Positions 60,114-64,000 of a DNA stretch of 64,000 bases are shown one piece after another (position 1 is the first letter of the stretch; each line of letters begins with the position of its first letter). Source of the stretch: Amycolatopsis mediterranei (GTDB taxonomy: Bacteria; Actinomycetota; Actinomycetes; Mycobacteriales; Pseudonocardiaceae). The notes under the pieces were generated by a model that worked only from the letters and a program-made list of their open reading frames with translations, searched no databases and was not told where the DNA came from. The position numbers were made by a program, and so were the translations under genes. The DNA lies in NCBI RefSeq assembly GCF_026017845.1, contig NZ_CP100416.1:8155857-8219856 (forward strand), read 5' to 3'.

Positions 60114-60690
60114 TCACCGACAGCTGCGGGCGCGTAGGCCGTAACCGGGTTTGCGTGCCCGCACTGTTCGTCCTCCCGGCTCCGGGATCGTGTTCACCCG
60201 GATCATGTCGCTCGCGTACTCGTTCGCCAGCACCTGCATCAGCCCGACCAGAGCGCGCTTCGCCGCGATGTAAGCATGCGCGCCGGCTTTGCTGCTCGCC
60301 ACGTCCTTGATCCACGCCGACGAGGTGGTGATGACGATCGAACCCCGCGGTCACCGGGCCGGATCGCGGGCAGCGCCACTTCGACCGTGCGCCACACGCC
60401 CGTGAGGTTGACCTCGATGCCGTCGGTCCACACTTCGTCCCAGTCGCCACCGGGACTCAACCGGATGATGCCGGCAGTCGCCACGAGCACCTCCACCCGG
60501 CCGAAGCGTGCCAGTCCCTCGTCAGTGCGCGCTGCAGATCTGCGCGGTTTGGATAGTCCATCGACGGGATGTCCGCGCAGATGTCGAGCCCGATGATGCA
60601 CAGGCCCTGCGCCGCGAGTTTCACGTCGTGGGCCCGGCTTTGTCCCCGTGCGACACCCGTGATGAACGCGACTTTCCGCTCCGACGCGAT
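60114..60690 (-). pseudogene. Decayed mycofactocin-coupled SDR
   Basis: Fragments in three frames: KVAFITGVARGQSRAHDVKL (about 60620-60680; mycofactocin-coupled SDRs have VAFITGAARGQGRSHAV), RFGRVEVLVATAGIIRLSPG to VNLTGVWRTVEVALPAI (60360-60510), and SSKAGAHAYIAAKRALVGLM to ANEYASDMIRVNTI (60170-60300) with the YxxxK site as YIAAK. At least two frameshifts and loss of the C-terminal 50 residues. The family needs mycofactocin as electron carrier, in line with the mftA/mftB relic 12 kb away. Confidence 0.75.
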
Positions 60691-60735
60691 CAGCGTCTCC
60701 GATCTTTCCGTTCTGCGGTAAGAGATAGCGAGCCG

Positions 60736-61175
60736 TTACGAGGCGACTCGGCCGAACGTGCTGCCGTGGAGGACCAATGTCGAGGCCTGCGGATCGGCCC
60801 GCAGCCCGCGGATCCGCAACACGACGATGTAGTGGTCACCCGCGAGCAGTTCCGTCTCCACCGTGCAGCTGACGCCTTCGAAGCGGTTGCCGATCTTGCG
60901 GGCAAGCTGACGGCACAAGCTGCCCTGATCCGCGGCGAGGACGCTGATCCCCAACCGGGCGGCGGGCCGGAGCACCGGCCAGGTGGTCGAAGATCGCTGC
61001 ACGCAGAAGGAAACCAGCGGCGGGACGAGCGACACGGACGTGAACGAACTCGCCGCCAGCCCGGCCGGGGTGCCGTCAGCGAGCGCGCAGAGGGCCACCA
61101 CCCCGGACGGAAAGCAGGCGAACGCCGCGCGCAGGGTCTCGTCGCCGGGACGACGTCGAGCTCCCGGACCGTCAC
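60736..61175 (-). CDS. Flavin reductase (NtaB/HpaC type), probable N-terminal frameshift
   Basis: Residues 15-145 form a flavin reductase domain: FPSGVVALCALADGTPAGLA and SSFTSVSLVPPLVSFCVQRS, RFEGVSCTVETELLAGDHYI. It would supply reduced FMN to the LLM monooxygenase two genes upstream. The natural start is GTG 61175, overlapping the lyase stop (GTGA), and reads MTVRELDVVP; the domain itself is in a frame one base off, the change falling at about 61145-61150 in a CCGGG context. Either one base is lost or translation begins inside. Confidence 0.75.
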
Positions 61176-62089
61176 GACTGCCCCGACGCGGCGGCGTGCT
61201 GGGCCAGGACCCGCTCGGCCAGCTTGACGTGGGCCGCGTCGACCAGCTGACCGTCGACACTGGTCGCGCCGAGGCCGTCCGCCTCCGCGGCTCGGTAGGC
61301 CGCCAGATTGCGCTGCGCGCGTTCGACTTCGACGTCGGTCGGCCGGAAGACCCGGTTGGCGATCGCGATCTGCGACGGGTGGATCGACCACTTCCCGTTG
61401 AAGCCCAGGGAAGCCGCGTTGCTCGCGTCCCGCTCGTACCCCTCCGGGTCGCGGAAATCGGGGTAGGGCGCGTCGATGGCGAGAATCCCGGCGACGCGGG
61501 CCGCGGTGAGCACCTGCATCCGCGCGTAGTACCAGAAGTCGCCCGGATAGTGGTCACGCGGCTGGAAGTTGGTGTCCACCCGGGCGCCCTGCGACACCGA
61601 GAGGTCGCCGGCACCGAAGATCACCGCGTCCAGCCGGGAGCTGGCCGTCGCGATCTCCTCGGCGTGGGCGATCCCGGCGACGTCCTCGATGAGCACCTCC
61701 AGCCGGATGCGCTCGCGCAGCCCCAGGTAGTCCTCCAACTGCGTCAGCAGCACGTCCACCCACCAGACGTCCCGCGCCGCGGTGGCTTTGGGCACGATGA
61801 CGGTGTCGAGGTTGTCCCGGGCCCCGGTGACCACCTCGATGATGTCCCCGTGGGCCCACTTGGTGTGAATGCCGTTGATGCGCACCGCGCGAGCCGTGGT
61901 GCCCCAGTCGTATTCGGTCAACGCCCGCACGGCCAAGCCCCGGGCCTTCTCGCGCATCGCCGGCGCGACGGCGTCCTCCAGATCGAGGAACACCAGATCG
62001 GCGTCGGACGCGGCGGCCTTGGCGAACATCCGCTCGCTGGTCGCGGGGGTGGCCAGTTCGGAGCGGCGCAGGGCCTGGATCTCAGGCAC
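61172..62089 (-). CDS. HpcH/HpaI aldolase/citrate-lyase-beta-like (CitE) protein
   Basis: 305 residues of the CitE/malyl-CoA-lyase TIM barrel: RSELATPATSERMFAKAAAS, DLVFLDLEDAVAPAMREKAR with the metal-binding Asp/Glu, ARAVRINGIHTKW, IRLEVLIEDVAGIAHAEEIA and GKWSIHPSQIAIANRVFRP. Such enzymes cleave beta-hydroxy acyl-CoA thioesters or add acetyl-CoA to 2-oxo acids. GTG 62089 overlaps the monooxygenase stop by 8 bases. Confidence 0.9.
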   Translation of the reverse strand: MPEIQALRRSELATPATSERMFAKAAASDADLVFLDLEDAVAPAMREKARGLAVRALTEYDWGTTARAVRINGIHTKWAHGDIIEVVTGARDNLDTVIVPKATAARDVWWVDVLLTQLEDYLGLRERIRLEVLIEDVAGIAHAEEIATASSRLDAVIFGAGDLSVSQGARVDTNFQPRDHYPGDFWYYARMQVLTAARVAGILAIDAPYPDFRDPEGYERDASNAASLGFNGKWSIHPSQIAIANRVFRPTDVEVERAQRNLAAYRAAEADGLGATSVDGQLVDAAHVKLAERVLAQHAAASGQS

Positions 62090-63461
62090 TCGTCGCCTCC
62101 TCGTTCTTCGCGAACTGGTTCGCCGGCTGGGCCAGCGACAGGTTGTCCCGCAGCGTCGCGCCGGTGTACTCGGTCCGGAACAGGCCCCGGCTGCGCAGCT
62201 CCGGCACGACCAAGCGGACGAAGTCCTCGAAAGCGCCCGGGAAGTGGGTCGCCGCGACGACGAACCCGTCCGACGCCCCCGACTCGAACCATTGCTGCAT
62301 CTGGTCGGCGACCTGCGGCCCGGTGCCCACGAACCGCGGCCCCTGCAGGAGGGTCGCGCGGTGGTTGGCCAGCGTACGCAGGGTCAGCTTGCCTTCGCCG
62401 ACGTGCCGGCGGACACCCTGGACGAGCCCGCGGATCCCGGAGACCGAGTCGATGAGCTCGTCGGTGACGACGTCGTCGAGCGAGTGCCCGGCGAAGTCGT
62501 AGTTGGTCACCTCCGAGAGCAGCGTCAGCGACGCCATCGGGTGCACCAGTTCGTCGAGGAAGATCTTCTCCTTCTCCCGCGCGATGGTCTCGGTCTCGCC
62601 GACGATCGTGTAAGCCATCGGCAGCAGCTTCACGGTGTCGGCCTCCCGTCCGGCCTCGGTGATCAGCTTTTTCTGCTGCCGGTAGTGCTCCTGCGCGATC
62701 TCCTGGCTGGGGTCCGCCGTGAAGATGAGGTCGGCCCACTTCGCCGCGAACTGCATGCCGCGCCCGGACTGGCCCGCTTGAATGATCACCGGCCGGCCCT
62801 GCGGGGTCCGCGGAACTGTCAACGGGCCGCGCACCGTGAAGTACTCGCCCTGGTGATCCACCTCGTGGACGCGCTCGGGATCGGCGAAGACACCGTTCGC
62901 GCGGTCGTCGAGGATCGCGCCCTCTTCCCACGAGTCCCAGAGCTTCGCGACGACCTCGATGAACTCCTCAGCGCGGTCGTACCGCTTGTCGTGGGCGAAG
63001 TGCTGCTCCACGCCGAAGTTCTGCGCCTCGGCGTCGTTGACCGAGGTGACGACGTTCCAGGCGGCCCGGCCGCCACTGAGGTGGTCGAGCGTGGCGAAGG
63101 TCCGCGCGACGTGGAACGGCTGGTAGTAGGTGGTGGAGTAGGTCGCGCCGAGTCCGATGTGCTCGGTCGCGGCGGCGACCGCGCCGAGGACCGTGCTCAG
63201 GTCGAGCTTGATCGGCCGCGCGCCGTAGCGCACGGCCTCGGCGGGCGAGTCGCCGTAGATCGTGGGCATCGCCAGCCGGTCGTCGAAGAACATCAGGTCG
63301 AAGGTGCCCTCTTCGAGCACCCGGGCAATCCGCTGGTAGTACCGCAGGTCGAGGTAGTCCGCCGCCGCGCTGGGGTAGCGCCACGAGCCGGAGTACACCG
63401 ACACGTTGGACGCCTGCAGGAACGCGACGAGGGTCATCTGGTCTTTGCGTCGTGTAGTCAT
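62082..63461 (-). CDS. LLM-class flavin monooxygenase (NtaA/SnaA/DszA type)
   Basis: A 459-residue FMNH2-dependent two-component monooxygenase. Family blocks are DRLAMPTIYGDSPAEAVRYG, TYSTTYYQPFHVARTFATLD, GGRAAWNVVTSVNDAEAQNF and QAGQSGRGMQFAAKWADLIF. Relatives act on nitrilotriacetate, dibenzothiophene sulfone, pristinamycin and similar N/S compounds. ATG 63461 with GAGAGG upstream. Operon with the lyase and the flavin reductase; divergent GntR regulator upstream. Confidence 0.92.
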   Translation of the reverse strand: MTTRRKDQMTLVAFLQASNVSVYSGSWRYPSAAADYLDLRYYQRIARVLEEGTFDLMFFDDRLAMPTIYGDSPAEAVRYGARPIKLDLSTVLGAVAAATEHIGLGATYSTTYYQPFHVARTFATLDHLSGGRAAWNVVTSVNDAEAQNFGVEQHFAHDKRYDRAEEFIEVVAKLWDSWEEGAILDDRANGVFADPERVHEVDHQGEYFTVRGPLTVPRTPQGRPVIIQAGQSGRGMQFAAKWADLIFTADPSQEIAQEHYRQQKKLITEAGREADTVKLLPMAYTIVGETETIAREKEKIFLDELVHPMASLTLLSEVTNYDFAGHSLDDVVTDELIDSVSGIRGLVQGVRRHVGEGKLTLRTLANHRATLLQGPRFVGTGPQVADQMQQWFESGASDGFVVAATHFPGAFEDFVRLVVPELRSRGLFRTEYTGATLRDNLSLAQPANQFAKNEEATSA

Positions 63462-63492
63462 CGGGGCCTCTCGAGGGCTTCGACGGACCGGC

Positions 63493-63508
63493 AACTGATA
63501 CATCAGTT
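63493..63508. promoter_or_regulatory. Candidate GntR operator
   Basis: AACTGATACATCAGTT, perfect 6-bp arms with a 4-base centre, between the divergent monooxygenase and GntR genes; a second partial copy ACTGATAT follows at 63513, and TATATT (63518-63523) could be the regulator's -10 box. Confidence 0.6.
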
Positions 63509-63563
63509 TCGTACTGATATATTCTTCGCGCCGACGAGGTGTGTCAAGGAGAGGAGACTGGGG

Positions 63564-64000
63564 ATGAGCGTCGCAGAGCCCATGCCGGACGACGTCGGAC
63601 CTTGGCCGGTGGACCTGGCTTCCGACGAGACCACGACGTACCGCACCGGGCGAGAGCGCATTGTCGACGTGCTCCGCGACCGCGTCCTGTCCGGCGTGCT
63701 CCCTCCGGGCACCAAGCTCAACCTCGACGCGCTCGCCGACGAGTTCGGCACCAGCCGCACACCCGTGCGCGAAGCCTGCCTGGCGTTGAGCCAGGACGGA
63801 CTCGTGCGCGTCGCGCAACGCAGCGGCATCGTGGTGATCGGCTTGTCCTCCGAGGCGATCCTGGAGAACTTCGCCCTGATGGCAGCCCTGTCCGGTCTGG
63901 CCGCGCAGTGGGCCGCACGCGGAATCACCGAACGGGAACTGCGGCGGGTGCGCGAACTGCACCGCGAGATCAAGGTCGCCGCCGCGGTCGGCGACGACAT
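63564..64000 (+). CDS. GntR-family regulator, FadR subfamily (3' end outside window)
   Basis: 145 residues seen; open at the window end. ATG 63564 with GGAGAGGAG upstream. Winged helix: RERIVDVLRDRVLSGVLPPG, LDALADEFGTSRTPVREACL, DGLVRVAQRSGIVVIGLS. The FCD ligand domain begins at EAILENFALMAALSGLAAQW. Divergent from the monooxygenase operon, which it probably represses, with a palindrome between them. Confidence 0.92.
   Translation, partial: MSVAEPMPDDVGPWPVDLASDETTTYRTGRERIVDVLRDRVLSGVLPPGTKLNLDALADEFGTSRTPVREACLALSQDGLVRVAQRSGIVVIGLSSEAILENFALMAALSGLAAQWAARGITERELRRVRELHREIKVAAAVGDD

Overview
The window is about 70 % GC with strong third-position GC bias, GTG/ATG starts, many 4-base ATGA/GTGA gene overlaps, and actinobacterial families throughout (CobN, BTAD, DUF397, DUF5753, DUF3224, WhiJ-like XRE proteins, DasR-type operator). 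It looks like a chromosomal segment of a filamentous actinomycete, most likely Pseudonocardiaceae (Amycolatopsis-like). The genus is an inference.

Layout. (1) 1-18.2 kb is ordinary core and accessory chromosome: the end of cobN, a secreted GH18 chitinase with a DasR-type (dre) operator, a RibD-like fusion, proA, an M50 peptidase, a complete IS701-family insertion (7063-8517, perfect 18-bp ends, 4-bp target duplication), an AlkA-like glycosylase, an M20 peptidase, an HtrA-like protease, a HerA-like ATPase, oligoribonuclease, tRNA-His, a ProP-like transporter and an L,D-transpeptidase. (2) 18.25 to about 40 kb behaves as an island integrated at tRNA-Lys(CTT). A tyrosine integrase runs antisense into the tRNA, followed by a small excisionase-like protein, two tandem DNA methyltransferase-like genes (one with broken catalytic motifs), and a 10-kb, one-direction Tad/Flp-type pilus operon (Flp-like pilin, three TadE-like proteins, TadB, TadC, TadA ATPase, TadZ-like, SAF/CpaB-like, secreted proteins, and a LysM-BTAD membrane regulator). 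Its prepilin peptidase lies apart at 39.1-39.7 kb. Between them are a four-gene coupled operon (XRE - ImmA/IrrE protease - DUF6545 membrane protein - FAD monooxygenase) with a divergent HxlR regulator, and a large protein with a PD-(D/E)XK-like nuclease signature. (3) 39.8-43.9 kb holds small regulators of the XRE/DUF5753 plus DUF397 type around an AT-rich inverted repeat. (4) 43.9-48.5 kb is a graveyard of frameshifted genes (TPR regulator, TauD-like oxygenase, orphan ImuA-like piece) that ends in the remains of a mycofactocin locus: an mftA-like precursor and the stump of mftB.

(5) 48.5-64 kb is a catabolic cluster: acyl-CoA dehydrogenase, Zn alcohol dehydrogenase, a fused TPP-dependent E1, acyl-CoA ligase, SDR, enoyl-CoA hydratase, cyclase-family hydrolase, MFS transporter, flavin reductase, HpcH/CitE-type lyase, NtaA/SnaA-type flavin monooxygenase and a GntR regulator. 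A shared 17-bp TetR-like operator motif (TNGACCGAWCGGTACAA) stands before the units at 50.75, 52.86 and 58.48 kb, with a weaker relative at 57.56 kb. Between the intact genes are relics of an extradiol dioxygenase, a Baeyer-Villiger-type FMO and a mycofactocin-coupled SDR. This suggests an aromatic/cyclic-compound pathway under remodelling.

Most attractive leads: the mycofactocin relic (mftA/mftB plus a mycofactocin-type SDR), the XRE-ImmA-DUF6545-FMO operon, the Tad pilus on a tRNA-Lys island, the active/dead methyltransferase pair, and the common catabolic operator. No rRNA, CRISPR array or replication origin was seen.
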